Source: Fusobacteriaceae bacterium UBA2433 (GTDB lineage Bacteria; Fusobacteriota; Fusobacteriia; Fusobacteriales; Fusobacteriaceae). Taken from it: DNA of 8,877 bases. The stretch is taken from positions 1-8,877 of the forward strand of contig DDQV01000027.1 of the NCBI GenBank assembly GCA_002342785.1. Reading direction: 5' to 3'. The position numbers were made by a program, and so were the translations under genes. Below, piece after piece: positions 1-6,882 of the stretch. Below the pieces are notes generated by a model. The model was given only the letters and a program-made list of their open reading frames with translations, searched no databases and was not told where the DNA came from. Numbering within the stretch: the stretch's first letter is position 1; the number at the start of each line of letters is the position of its first letter.

Positions 1-216
1 GATAATTTTTATGTTAAAAATTTATATTCAATAACTACTTTGATCTATATTATTTATGGAATTAAAGTGTTATACACTTTGTTTAGAAAAAAAATAAAAT
101 GGAAAGTTTATGGGAAGGGACTAGCAATAATAACTGCTTGTTTATTTCCAATAGTAATTTTTATTTTAGGTGCAATGAACAGTTTTGGAATAATAAAAAT
201 AAATAAAAATAAATAG
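1..216 (+). CDS. 3' end of a membrane protein gene, probably DUF2232/YybS-like (partial)
   Basis: The frame beginning at base 1 is open for 71 codons to a TAG at 214-216; the start lies outside the window. The visible part has two hydrophobic stretches, about residues 8-28 and 40-65, separated by a basic loop (RKKIKWK), and ends in a short lysine/asparagine tail, so it is the C-terminus of a multi-pass inner-membrane protein with a probably cytoplasmic basic loop. In many Firmicutes and Fusobacteria the gene just upstream of rplI-dnaB is a DUF2232 (YybS-type) membrane protein, and the ending with a Leu-Gly in the last helix is compatible with that family. The family call rests on position and hydrophobicity, not on a diagnostic motif. 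Its stop lies 14 nt before the rplI start, and the rplI ribosome binding site begins at the stop codon, so the genes are probably co-transcribed. Confidence 0.7.
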   Translation, partial: DNFYVKNLYSITTLIYIIYGIKVLYTLFRKKIKWKVYGKGLAIITACLFPIVIFILGAMNSFGIIKINKNK

Positions 217-230
217 AAGGAGGAAAGAAA

Positions 231-680
231 ATGTCAAAATTAAAAGTGATACTTAATACAGACGTAGCAGGACAAGGAAGAAAAGGTGACATAGTAAGTG
301 TATCAGAAGGATATGCTAAAAACTTCCTATTGAAAGGAAATAAAGGAATAATAGCAACTGATGAAGAGATAAAAAAATTAGAGGCTAAGAAAGATAAAGC
401 TGATGCAAAGGATAAAGCTGAAACTGCCGTGGCAGAGGCACAAGCTAAAGAGTTGGGAGAAAAAACTTTATTTATGAAGGTAAAAGCTGGAGAAAATGGG
501 AAAGTATTTGGATCTATAACTAGTAAAGAGATAGCTGAAGCAATTAAAACTCAATTTGATATGGATATAGATAAGAAAAAAGTAGATGGAAATATAAAAA
601 AAATAGGTGAACATAAAATAATATTAAAATTACACAAAGGTGTGAAGGCTAATTTAAAAGTAATAGCTGAGAGAATGTAG
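231..680 (+). CDS. rplI: 50S ribosomal protein L9
   Basis: L9 is a two-domain protein of the large ribosomal subunit that binds 23S rRNA near the L1 stalk base and helps keep the reading frame. The 149-residue length is normal for the family. Residues 1-45 form the N-terminal RNA-binding domain with the family signature: Gly-Arg-Lys-Gly, then Val-Ser-Val-Ser-Glu-Gly-Tyr-Ala-Lys-Asn-Phe-Leu. The usual Pro-Gly-Lys-Ala after this is Lys-Gly-Asn-Lys-Gly here. Residues 46-75 are a charged, alanine-rich connecting helix, and residues 78-149 are the C-terminal domain (LFMKVKAGENGKVFGSIT and following). The start is fixed by the strong GAAGGAGG at 216-223. dnaB begins 8 nt after the stop, the classic rplI-dnaB pairing; the promoter must lie upstream of the window. 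Confidence 0.98.
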   Translation: MSKLKVILNTDVAGQGRKGDIVSVSEGYAKNFLLKGNKGIIATDEEIKKLEAKKDKADAKDKAETAVAEAQAKELGEKTLFMKVKAGENGKVFGSITSKEIAEAIKTQFDMDIDKKKVDGNIKKIGEHKIILKLHKGVKANLKVIAERM

Positions 681-688
681 GAGAAAAT

Positions 689-2029
689 ATGCAAGGGATA
701 GATAAGTTAAGGATGGTTCCAACTAGTATAGAAGCTGAAAGATCGGTATTAGGGGGAGTTTTGTTAAAACCAGATTCTCTAGAAGATGTTATAGAGATAG
801 TAAAAGCCAGTGACTTTTATAAGGGTGCACATAGAAATATCTTTGAAGCAATGCTCTTTGCTTATTCTAAAGGGGAAGTAATAGACCCTATAGTTTTGAT
901 AAATACATTGAAAAAACAAAATAAATTTGAAGAAAGTGGTGGAGAAGCTATTTTATATGAGATTATAGAACAAGTTCCTACTGCTGCTAATATTTTAAAT
1001 TACGCTAGGATAGTAAAGGAAAAAGCTACTTTGCGTAAATTAGGGGATATTGGTACTCAAATAGTTGAGATGACCCATGAAGGTTATGAAGATATAGATG
1101 ATATATTAGATAAAGCTGAAGGGATGATCTTTAAGATAGCTGAAAATAAAGAGAGCAAAGATGTAATAGAGGTAAAGGATATTATATCTCAAGAATATGA
1201 AAGACTAGAAAAGTTGATGGACAATAAAGGAATGACTACTGGAATATCTTCTGGATTTAAACATTTTGATGAGATGACAAACGGTTTTCATCCTTCAGAC
1301 CTTGTAATTTTAGCAGCTAGACCAGCTATGGGAAAAACAGCATTTGTTTTAAATTTAGCACTTCATGCTGCAGTGGAAGAGAAAAAAAGTGTAATGATAT
1401 TTAGTTTAGAGATGTCTAACTCTCAATTACTTCAAAGATTTTTATCTGCAAAAGCTAGAATTCCTCTATCCAATCTAAGAAATGGTTTTTTAGAATCGGA
1501 TCATTGGGTGAAGTTGGGATCTGCTAGTTCAAAATTAGCTGAGTCTAGTATTCAAATAGCAGATATGCCAAATATAAATGTTATGGAGATAAGAGCCATG
1601 GCAAGAAGAGCAAAAGCAGCTGGAAAATTAGACATGATAATTATAGATTACCTACAACTTATACAAGGTAGGGATAAAAATGGTGAATCTCGTCAACAAG
1701 AGATCTCAGATATATCTAGATCGCTTAAAATAATAGCTAGAGAATTAGAAGTACCAGTAATAGCTTTATCACAACTTTCACGTGGGCCTGAACAAAGAGC
1801 AGATAGAAGACCTATGTTATCAGATTTAAGAGATTCAGGAGCCATAGAGCAAGATGCAGATATGGTAGTTTTTCTTTATAGAGATGATTATTATAATGAA
1901 GATAGTGAAGATAAAGGAATAGCAGAAATAATTATAGGTAAACAAAGAAATGGTCCTGTAGGAACTATAAAATTAAGGTTCTTTCATGAATATACACAGT
2001 TTGGAGATTATACTACTAGTATAAATTAA
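689..2029 (+). CDS. dnaB: replicative DNA helicase DnaB
   Basis: This is the hexameric ring helicase that unwinds DNA at the replication fork using ATP, loaded at oriC and interacting with primase (DnaG). The 446 residues are the usual length. The N-terminal helical domain covers about residues 8-110 (typical opening Ser-Ile-Glu-Ala-Glu-Arg-Ser-Val-Leu-Gly), the linker helix region about 140-185, and the RecA-like motor 186-446. Walker A is ARPAMGKT at residues 210-217 with Lys216 and Thr217. Walker B is MIIIDYLQL at 316-324 with Asp320. The Ser-Gln-Leu-Ser-Arg, SDLRDSGAIEQDAD and KQRNGPVGT motifs of the helicase C-terminal domain are all present. No intein or frameshift is seen. The start is supported by AGGAG at 679-683, which overlaps the rplI stop codon and suggests translational coupling. 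Confidence 0.98.
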   Translation: MQGIDKLRMVPTSIEAERSVLGGVLLKPDSLEDVIEIVKASDFYKGAHRNIFEAMLFAYSKGEVIDPIVLINTLKKQNKFEESGGEAILYEIIEQVPTAANILNYARIVKEKATLRKLGDIGTQIVEMTHEGYEDIDDILDKAEGMIFKIAENKESKDVIEVKDIISQEYERLEKLMDNKGMTTGISSGFKHFDEMTNGFHPSDLVILAARPAMGKTAFVLNLALHAAVEEKKSVMIFSLEMSNSQLLQRFLSAKARIPLSNLRNGFLESDHWVKLGSASSKLAESSIQIADMPNINVMEIRAMARRAKAAGKLDMIIIDYLQLIQGRDKNGESRQQEISDISRSLKIIARELEVPVIALSQLSRGPEQRADRRPMLSDLRDSGAIEQDADMVVFLYRDDYYNEDSEDKGIAEIIIGKQRNGPVGTIKLRFFHEYTQFGDYTTSIN

Positions 2030-2110
2030 TTTTTTCTATTCAGTAAAAATAGTAATAAAAGTTAGGGTGCAAGTCTGCTTTTTATAATGATATATAAAAG
2101 GAGATAAAAA

Positions 2111-3346
2111 ATGAAAAAAAAAGTAGAATTATTGGCTCCAGCAGGAAATTTTGAAAAGTTAGAGATGGCTTTTCATTATGGTGCTGATGCAGTTTTTTTA
2201 GGTGGAAAAGAATTTAGTTTAAGAGCAGGAGGACACAACTTCGATAGAGAAGAGTTGGTCAAAGCTTCTAAATATGCCCATGAAAGAGGGAAAAAAATAT
2301 GGGTAGCATTAAATATAATTCCACATGATGATGAGATGGATGATCTACCAGAATATGTACAATTTTTAGAAAAAATAGCTAAAGTAGATGGTGTTATAGT
2401 AGCAGATTTAGGAATTTTAGAGATAGTTAAAGAAAACTCAAACTTAAATATAAGTGCAAGTACTCAAGCAAGCAATACTAACTGGAGATCTGTTAAGATG
2501 TGGCAAGAGATGGGAGCTTCAAGAGTTGTTTTAGCTAGAGAAGTTTCTTTAGAAAATATAAAAAAAATAAGGGCCCATGTTCCAGATATCGAGATAGAAG
2601 TATTTATTCATGGGGCACTATGTATGTCTGTATCAGGTAGATGTTTACTCAGTAACTATATGATTGGAAGAGATGCAAATCGTGGAGACTGTGCTCAATC
2701 TTGCAGATGGAAATATAATGTAATGGAAGAAGATAACTGTGGAAATAAAAAGCCTGTTTATTCTGAAGATGAGGCTACACATATATTTAATTCAAAGGAT
2801 CTATGTACAATTGAATTTATAGATCAAATATTAGATGCTGGTGTTGATTCATTAAAAATTGAGGGAAGAATGAAGGGTATTTATTATGTTGCAACAGCTG
2901 TAAAAGTTTATAGAGAAGCAGTAGATAGATATTATGAAGGAAATTTTAAATATGATGAAAAATGGTTAAAAGAACTTGAAACAATGTCACACAGAAAATA
3001 TACATCTGGATTTTATTTTAATAAGCCAGATTCAAATGCACAAAATTATAATAATAGAAACTCATATAGTCAGAGTCATCAATTAGTTGCAAAGGTAGCA
3101 GAAAAACTAAGTAGAAATAAATATATCTTAGAAGTAAGAAATAAAATATTCACTGGAGAAGAGCTAGAAGTAGTGAGTAATGATGGAAAACCAAAAATTA
3201 TTAGGTTACCAGAGATGGAGATTACAAAAAAAAGAGTAACGAGCATGGTAACTGATGCTAATCCTAACTCTAGTGTAAGGATAGAACTAGATGTAGATAT
3301 TAATAGACTCGATATGATAAGAAGAGTTTTACCAGAAGTAAAATAA
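2111..3346 (+). CDS. U32-family protein, TrhP/YegQ-type tRNA hydroxylation protein (full length)
   Basis: Members of this U32 group (E. coli TrhP/YegQ, B. subtilis YrrN/YrrO) act in prephenate-dependent 5-hydroxylation of wobble uridine in tRNA; databases often still call them peptidases or collagenases. The 411 residues resemble YrrO in length. The TIM-barrel-like U32 domain starts at once with ELLAPAGNFEKL, followed by Ser-Thr-Gln-Ala-Ser-Asn-Thr-Asn and the U32 signature from Glu-Val-Phe-Ile-His-Gly-Ala-Leu-Cys to Gly-Arg-Cys-Leu-Leu-Ser. Four cysteines, Cys171, Cys178, Cys194 and Cys198, match the set that binds a 4Fe-4S cluster in relatives. The SLKIEGRMK motif and the small C-terminal beta domain (about 325-405) are present. 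The ribosome binding site is AAGGAG at 2098-2103. It lies 81 nt after dnaB with no clear terminator between, so it probably belongs to the rplI-dnaB transcript. An A9 run follows the ATG. RlhA- or UbiU-like roles are less likely given size and domain layout. Confidence 0.93.
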   Translation: MKKKVELLAPAGNFEKLEMAFHYGADAVFLGGKEFSLRAGGHNFDREELVKASKYAHERGKKIWVALNIIPHDDEMDDLPEYVQFLEKIAKVDGVIVADLGILEIVKENSNLNISASTQASNTNWRSVKMWQEMGASRVVLAREVSLENIKKIRAHVPDIEIEVFIHGALCMSVSGRCLLSNYMIGRDANRGDCAQSCRWKYNVMEEDNCGNKKPVYSEDEATHIFNSKDLCTIEFIDQILDAGVDSLKIEGRMKGIYYVATAVKVYREAVDRYYEGNFKYDEKWLKELETMSHRKYTSGFYFNKPDSNAQNYNNRNSYSQSHQLVAKVAEKLSRNKYILEVRNKIFTGEELEVVSNDGKPKIIRLPEMEITKKRVTSMVTDANPNSSVRIELDVDINRLDMIRRVLPEVK

Positions 3347-3436
3347 AGATAAAAAATGTGATTTTACAAGGATAGGAATAATTTAATTGTATATAATTTT
3401 ATTGATTCTATAAATATTTGTTGTCTTAGAGACTGG

Positions 3437-3480
3437 AAAACCACAGATGAATTAAAATAATCTGTGGTTTTATTTTATAA
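3437..3480 (+). terminator. intrinsic terminator closing the rplI-dnaB-U32 unit
   Basis: A perfect 12-bp stem pairs AAAACCACAGAT (3437-3448) with ATCTGTGGTTTT (3460-3471) around an 11-nt loop, and runs into a T-rich tail (TTTTATTTTAT). The four A residues at the 5' side mean it may also work weakly in the other direction. It separates the full-length U32 gene from its short paralogue, so the two are probably not simply co-transcribed. Confidence 0.9.
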
Positions 3481-3535
3481 AAATATTGTGAAAATGAAGG
3501 TGCAAGAAATTCATAAGATTTTTAAGGAGTAAAAG

Positions 3536-4459
3536 ATGAAAAAAACAGAATTAGTAGCCCCAGCAGGAAATATAGAGAAATTAAAGTTAGCTTTTGAAAA
3601 TAAAGCTGATAGTGTATTAGTCGGTGGAAAAAAATATAATCTAAGGACAGGTAGTCATAATTTTACAGATGAAGAATTGAAAGACGCTGTAAATTATGCA
3701 AAAAAAAATAATAAAAAAATATGGGTGACACTAGATATTATTCCACACAATGAAGATCTAGAAGGTTTAGGCGAATATGTTAAATTTTTAGAAATTATAG
3801 GTGTTCATGGTGTTATGGTAGGAGACTTAGGAGTTTTTCAGATTGTTAGAGAATCTTCTAATTTAAAAATAAGTGTATTAACCCAAGCTAGTAATACTAA
3901 TTTTAGATCTGTTAGGATGTGGTATAAGTTAGGAGCTTCTAGAGTTATCTTAGCGAGAGAAATATCTATTGAAAATGTAAAAGATATAAGGAGAAAAGTT
4001 CCCCAGATAGAATTAGAAATCTATGTTCATGGAGCTATGCATATGTCAACTTCTGGTAGAAGTTTATTAACAAGCTATATGTCTTCTAAGGAAGAGAATT
4101 TAGATTCAAACAGTGCACAATGGAAATATTCTGTGGAGGAACAAACAAGACCTGGAGAATATATGCCAGTATTTGAAGATGAACATGGAACTCATATATT
4201 TCATTCAAAAGATCTATGTTCCATTGAAAATTTAGATAAAATTTTAGAATTAGGTGTAGATGCAATAAGAATTGAGGGAAGAATGATGGACAATGATTAT
4301 TTAGCCACATCGGTTAGAGTTTATAAAGAAGGAATAGATGATTTTTATAAAGGAAATTTTAATGTAAAAAAAGAATGGCTAGAAGATTTAAAAAAATCCT
4401 CACCGAGGGAGTTTACAAGGGGTTTCTATTTTGGAATAGAGGGAGAGAGATCAATATAG
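3536..4459 (+). CDS. short U32-family paralogue lacking the Fe-S cysteines and the C-terminal domain
   Basis: This 307-residue protein aligns with the full-length U32 protein just upstream from the first residues (ELVAPAGNIEKL against ELLAPAGNFEKL) to the shared GFYF motif near residue 299; by eye more than half of the positions match. It then stops, where the paralogue continues for about 100 residues into its C-terminal beta domain. All four cluster cysteines are gone. The Ala-Leu-Cys-Met-Ser position is Ala-Met-His-Met-Ser (His169), Gly-Arg-Cys is Gly-Arg-Ser (Ser176), and the Cys-Ala-Gln-Ser-Cys-Arg-Trp segment is Ser-Ala-Gln-Trp (193-196). The STS-SGR core, TQASNTN, LAREIS, SKDLC and RIEGRMM motifs are kept and the frame is intact, so it looks selected rather than decayed. 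Ribosome binding site AAGGAG is at 3524-3529. Long/short U32 pairs are known (YrrO/YrrN, UbiU/UbiV), so a partner or regulatory subunit for the upstream protein is an inference. No clear promoter is seen after the terminator. Confidence 0.9.
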   Translation: MKKTELVAPAGNIEKLKLAFENKADSVLVGGKKYNLRTGSHNFTDEELKDAVNYAKKNNKKIWVTLDIIPHNEDLEGLGEYVKFLEIIGVHGVMVGDLGVFQIVRESSNLKISVLTQASNTNFRSVRMWYKLGASRVILAREISIENVKDIRRKVPQIELEIYVHGAMHMSTSGRSLLTSYMSSKEENLDSNSAQWKYSVEEQTRPGEYMPVFEDEHGTHIFHSKDLCSIENLDKILELGVDAIRIEGRMMDNDYLATSVRVYKEGIDDFYKGNFNVKKEWLEDLKKSSPREFTRGFYFGIEGERSI

Positions 4460-4498
4460 AGATTATTAATAATAAAAGACTTTTATAATCAAAAAAAA

Positions 4499-4527
4499 TT
4501 GACAAAATAAAGTTAAAAGAATATAAT
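4499..4527 (+). promoter_or_regulatory. consensus sigma-70 promoter for the class V aminotransferase
   Basis: TTGACA (4499-4504) and TATAAT (4522-4527) are separated by exactly 17 nt, matching the housekeeping consensus at all 12 positions. The predicted transcript would start near 4534, giving a leader of about 130 nt before the ATG at 4666. An exact two-box match is uncommon even in AT-rich DNA and suggests a strong basal promoter that would need a repressor if regulated. Confidence 0.85.
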
Positions 4528-4591
4528 TGTTCATATTAAAATTAAAACACTGTATGCGTATATATATGGTACTTTTAAAATGAAGAGTTAG

Positions 4592-4625
4592 ATTAGATAT
4601 AATAATATTTATTAGATATAATAAT
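4592..4625 (+). repeat. 15-bp direct repeat in the aminotransferase leader
   Basis: ATTAGATATAATAAT occurs at 4592-4606 and again at 4611-4625, identical, 19 bp apart start to start, with ATTT between. Each copy contains TATAAT, so the repeats could be secondary -10 elements or a protein-binding tandem site, but neither has a good -35 box 17 nt upstream. In such AT-rich DNA a chance or slippage origin is also possible. Confidence 0.6.
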
Positions 4626-4665
4626 TTTTATAAAATAGTAAAAATCTCAAGAGGAGGATTAAGAT

Positions 4666-5787
4666 ATGACAGAATTAACAATACCTAAAGGTGGAAAGCA
4701 TATATTTGCTCCAGGACCGACAAATGTTCCGGCAGATATTAGAAGAGAAGTTGCTAGAGACCTTATCCATCACGTAACTCCTGAATATGCAGAGTTATTA
4801 TGGAAGGTAACCGATAAGTTAAAAAAAGTATTTAAAACAGAGCAGTACGTACTTTCTACAACGGCTACTGGAAGTGCAGGGATGGAAGCATCTGTAATAA
4901 ACTTTTTTTCTAAAGGTGATAAAGTAATTGTGCTCAATACAGGAAACTTTGGAAATAGATTTTTAGAAATTTGTAAAGTCTATAAATTAGATGTAGTAGA
5001 ATTAAAATATGAATGGGGTAAAGCTTATGAACTTGAAGATGTAAAAAAAGCATTAGCTGAAAATCCAGATGTAAAAGGAATTTTAGTAAATCATTCAGAA
5101 ACTTCTACAGGGGTATTAAATGCTGTACAGCCTCTAGGAGAACTAACAAAAAATACAGATATACTTTTAATCGTAGATGTAATAAGTGGACTTATTGTAA
5201 ATGAATTTGAATTTGATAAATGGGGTGTAGATTGTGCAGTAGCTGCCAGTCAAAAAGGATTCTTATTACCTCCAGGACTTATTTACTTTGCATTATCTAA
5301 AAAAGCAAAAAAAGCAACAGAAACATCTGACCTACCTAAATTTTATTTCGATTTTAAAAGATATTTCCAATTTTTAGAGATGGGAAGACATCCACAAACT
5401 CCAGCTATAAATCTTGTAATAGCAACAGATTATGTCTGTGATTATCTATTAGAAAGAACTATAGAAAAAGTAACAGCTCATCATAAAATGTTAAGAGAAT
5501 ATATTGAATCTGAATTAGTAAAATTAGGATTTAAATTATTTGTTGAAGATGAATCAACAAGATCAAATACAGTAATTCCAGTTTGGGGAATAGAAGGAAT
5601 ACCTTGTAATGATCTAAGAAAGCAACTATCAGAAAAACATAATATTGTAGTTGCAGGTGGATATGGATACCTTCAACCAGATATGTTAAGAGTTGGAAAT
5701 ATTGGAAAATATGAAATATCAGATATTGATTTTTTAATCTCTAATATGAAGATGGCTATTGAGGAAGTAAGAGCAGAAAATAAATAG
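4666..5787 (+). CDS. class V PLP aminotransferase (alanine/serine-glyoxylate type)
   Basis: This is a fold-type I PLP enzyme of the class V family that includes alanine-glyoxylate, serine-pyruvate and serine-glyoxylate aminotransferases; it moves an amino group between a small amino acid and a 2-oxo acid in the cytoplasm. The 373 residues fit the family. FAPGPTNVP (about 14-22) is the typical N-terminal substrate-loop motif. GSAGME at 69-74 binds the PLP phosphate, NHSETSTG at 142-149 and Asp171 (IVDVISG) contact the cofactor ring, and Lys197 in ASQKGFLLPPG is the Schiff-base lysine. Arg342 (MLRVGNIG) is the expected substrate carboxylate-binding residue. The ribosome binding site GAGGAGG (4651-4657) fixes the start. 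It has its own promoter and terminator, so it is probably monocistronic. The exact amino donor cannot be read from the sequence; an aspartate or phosphonate substrate is possible. Confidence 0.93.
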   Translation: MTELTIPKGGKHIFAPGPTNVPADIRREVARDLIHHVTPEYAELLWKVTDKLKKVFKTEQYVLSTTATGSAGMEASVINFFSKGDKVIVLNTGNFGNRFLEICKVYKLDVVELKYEWGKAYELEDVKKALAENPDVKGILVNHSETSTGVLNAVQPLGELTKNTDILLIVDVISGLIVNEFEFDKWGVDCAVAASQKGFLLPPGLIYFALSKKAKKATETSDLPKFYFDFKRYFQFLEMGRHPQTPAINLVIATDYVCDYLLERTIEKVTAHHKMLREYIESELVKLGFKLFVEDESTRSNTVIPVWGIEGIPCNDLRKQLSEKHNIVVAGGYGYLQPDMLRVGNIGKYEISDIDFLISNMKMAIEEVRAENK

Positions 5788-5796
5788 TATAAAATT

Positions 5797-5836
5797 AAAA
5801 AAAGTCTAGGTTTATATAAAATCTAGACTTTTTTTT
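5797..5836. terminator. bidirectional intrinsic terminator between convergent genes
   Basis: The left arm 5797-5813 (seven A, GTCTAGG, TTT) pairs with the right arm 5819-5835 (AAATCTAGAC then seven T) as a 17-bp stem with one G-U pair and a 5-nt ATATA loop. The T run on one strand and the A run on the other allow it to stop transcription of the aminotransferase from the left and of the minus-strand transporter from the right, which ends 6 nt beyond it. Confidence 0.9.
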
Positions 5837-5841
5837 AAATT

Positions 5842-6882
5842 TTAAAAATATCTTACTAATAGATATATAATACTTAAGACAAGAGATTGAAGTGTAATGA
5901 TAACTCCAAATTTAAAAAAATAAAAAAATCCAATATCTTTTCCAGCTTTTTTAGCAATATTAACTCCAACAATATTTGCTGCTGCTCCTATAAGAGTCAT
6001 ATTACCACCAAAACATACACCCATAGAAAGTGCCCACCATAAAGGAGCAACATCTTTCCCCATTTGTGGGATAAGTTCTCCAATTACTTTAGTAAATGAA
6101 ATAGTATAGGGAACTACTCCGATTATTGGAGCAAATATAGTAGAGGTGATAACAGTTAGAATAACTGTTAGTTTTGAATCTCCTTTGGTAATATATAATA
6201 TAAAATCTCCAATATCACTAATTAGTCCTGTAGCGGCAAGACCATCTACTAAGACAAATAAACCAGCAAAGAAAAATAAAGTTGACCACTCTATTTTTTT
6301 ATAGATCTCTTCAGGGTTTTCTTTTGTTATAATAATTAAAAGTGTTGCTCCAGAGATTGAAATTATAGCCAATCCAATATTAGTAACTACATTAGAAAGA
6401 AATCCAATCATAACTAAGATAAAAACAAAGATAGATTTATTTAAAAGAATTTTATCTTTTATTATTCTGCTAGAATCCATCTCCATAATTTTAGTTTTTC
6501 TTAATCTAGAAACGTGTAGTTTTTTATGGAAAAAAATAACCATTAGAGCAAGAAAAAAAAACATATTTATAATAACAAGGGGCCCCATATTAAAAAGAAA
6601 GTCATTAAAGCCAAGACCAGATTTTGTTCCTATAATTAAGTTAGGAGGATCTCCTATCAAGGTAGCTGCTCCTCCTATATTTACAGAAAATATTTCGGTA
6701 AAAAGAAATGGAATAAAATCTATCTTTAGTTGTTCGGCAATTAATATAGAGATTGGAAATATTAAAAGGATAGTTGTAACGTTATCTAAAAGAGCAGATG
6801 CAAAAGCAGAAACGATTCCTAAAAATATCATTATCTTAATGGGATCACCTTTGGCTAATTGAGCTATCTTTATTGCTATCAT
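5842..6882 (-). CDS. ArsB/NhaD-family transporter, C-terminal four fifths
   Basis: This frame of 346 residues is almost wholly hydrophobic and carries the marks of the ion transporter superfamily, secondary carriers for anions or Na+/H+ exchange in the inner membrane. In the first half SALLDNVTT is at about residues 29-37 and GGAATLIGDPPNLIIG at 70-85. A cytoplasmic loop (about 120-148) with basic and acidic residues separates the halves. The inverted second half has STIFAPIIGVVPYT (247-260) and GGNMTLIGAAANIVG (292-306). The paired GG..TLIG motifs are the expected pseudo-symmetric substrate-site loops. The first two to three helices are missing and lie in the overlapping upstream frame. The ATG sits in an ATGA overlap with the upstream stop but has no good ribosome binding site, only a weak GGA, so reinitiation there would be inefficient. 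Substrate is not predictable (arsenite, Na+ or dicarboxylate are all family options). Confidence 0.85.
   Translation of the reverse strand: MIAIKIAQLAKGDPIKIMIFLGIVSAFASALLDNVTTILLIFPISILIAEQLKIDFIPFLFTEIFSVNIGGAATLIGDPPNLIIGTKSGLGFNDFLFNMGPLVIINMFFFLALMVIFFHKKLHVSRLRKTKIMEMDSSRIIKDKILLNKSIFVFILVMIGFLSNVVTNIGLAIISISGATLLIIITKENPEEIYKKIEWSTLFFFAGLFVLVDGLAATGLISDIGDFILYITKGDSKLTVILTVITSTIFAPIIGVVPYTISFTKVIGELIPQMGKDVAPLWWALSMGVCFGGNMTLIGAAANIVGVNIAKKAGKDIGFFYFFKFGVIITLQSLVLSIIYLLVRYF

Noticed and set aside
2083..2088. TATAAT upstream of the full-length U32 gene
   Set aside because: No acceptable -35 sequence lies 16-18 nt upstream and no extended -10 TG is present, so I did not call a promoter.
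4086..4310. Minus-strand open frame of 74 codons inside the short U32 gene
   Set aside because: It lies entirely antisense to a well-supported gene, has no ribosome binding site, and its composition is what the reverse complement of the coding frame gives.
4469..4489. Hairpin ATAAAAG-A-CTTTTAT after the short U32 gene
   Set aside because: It is followed by A residues and not T on the plus strand, and no minus-strand gene needs a terminator there; the loop is also too small without opening the stem.
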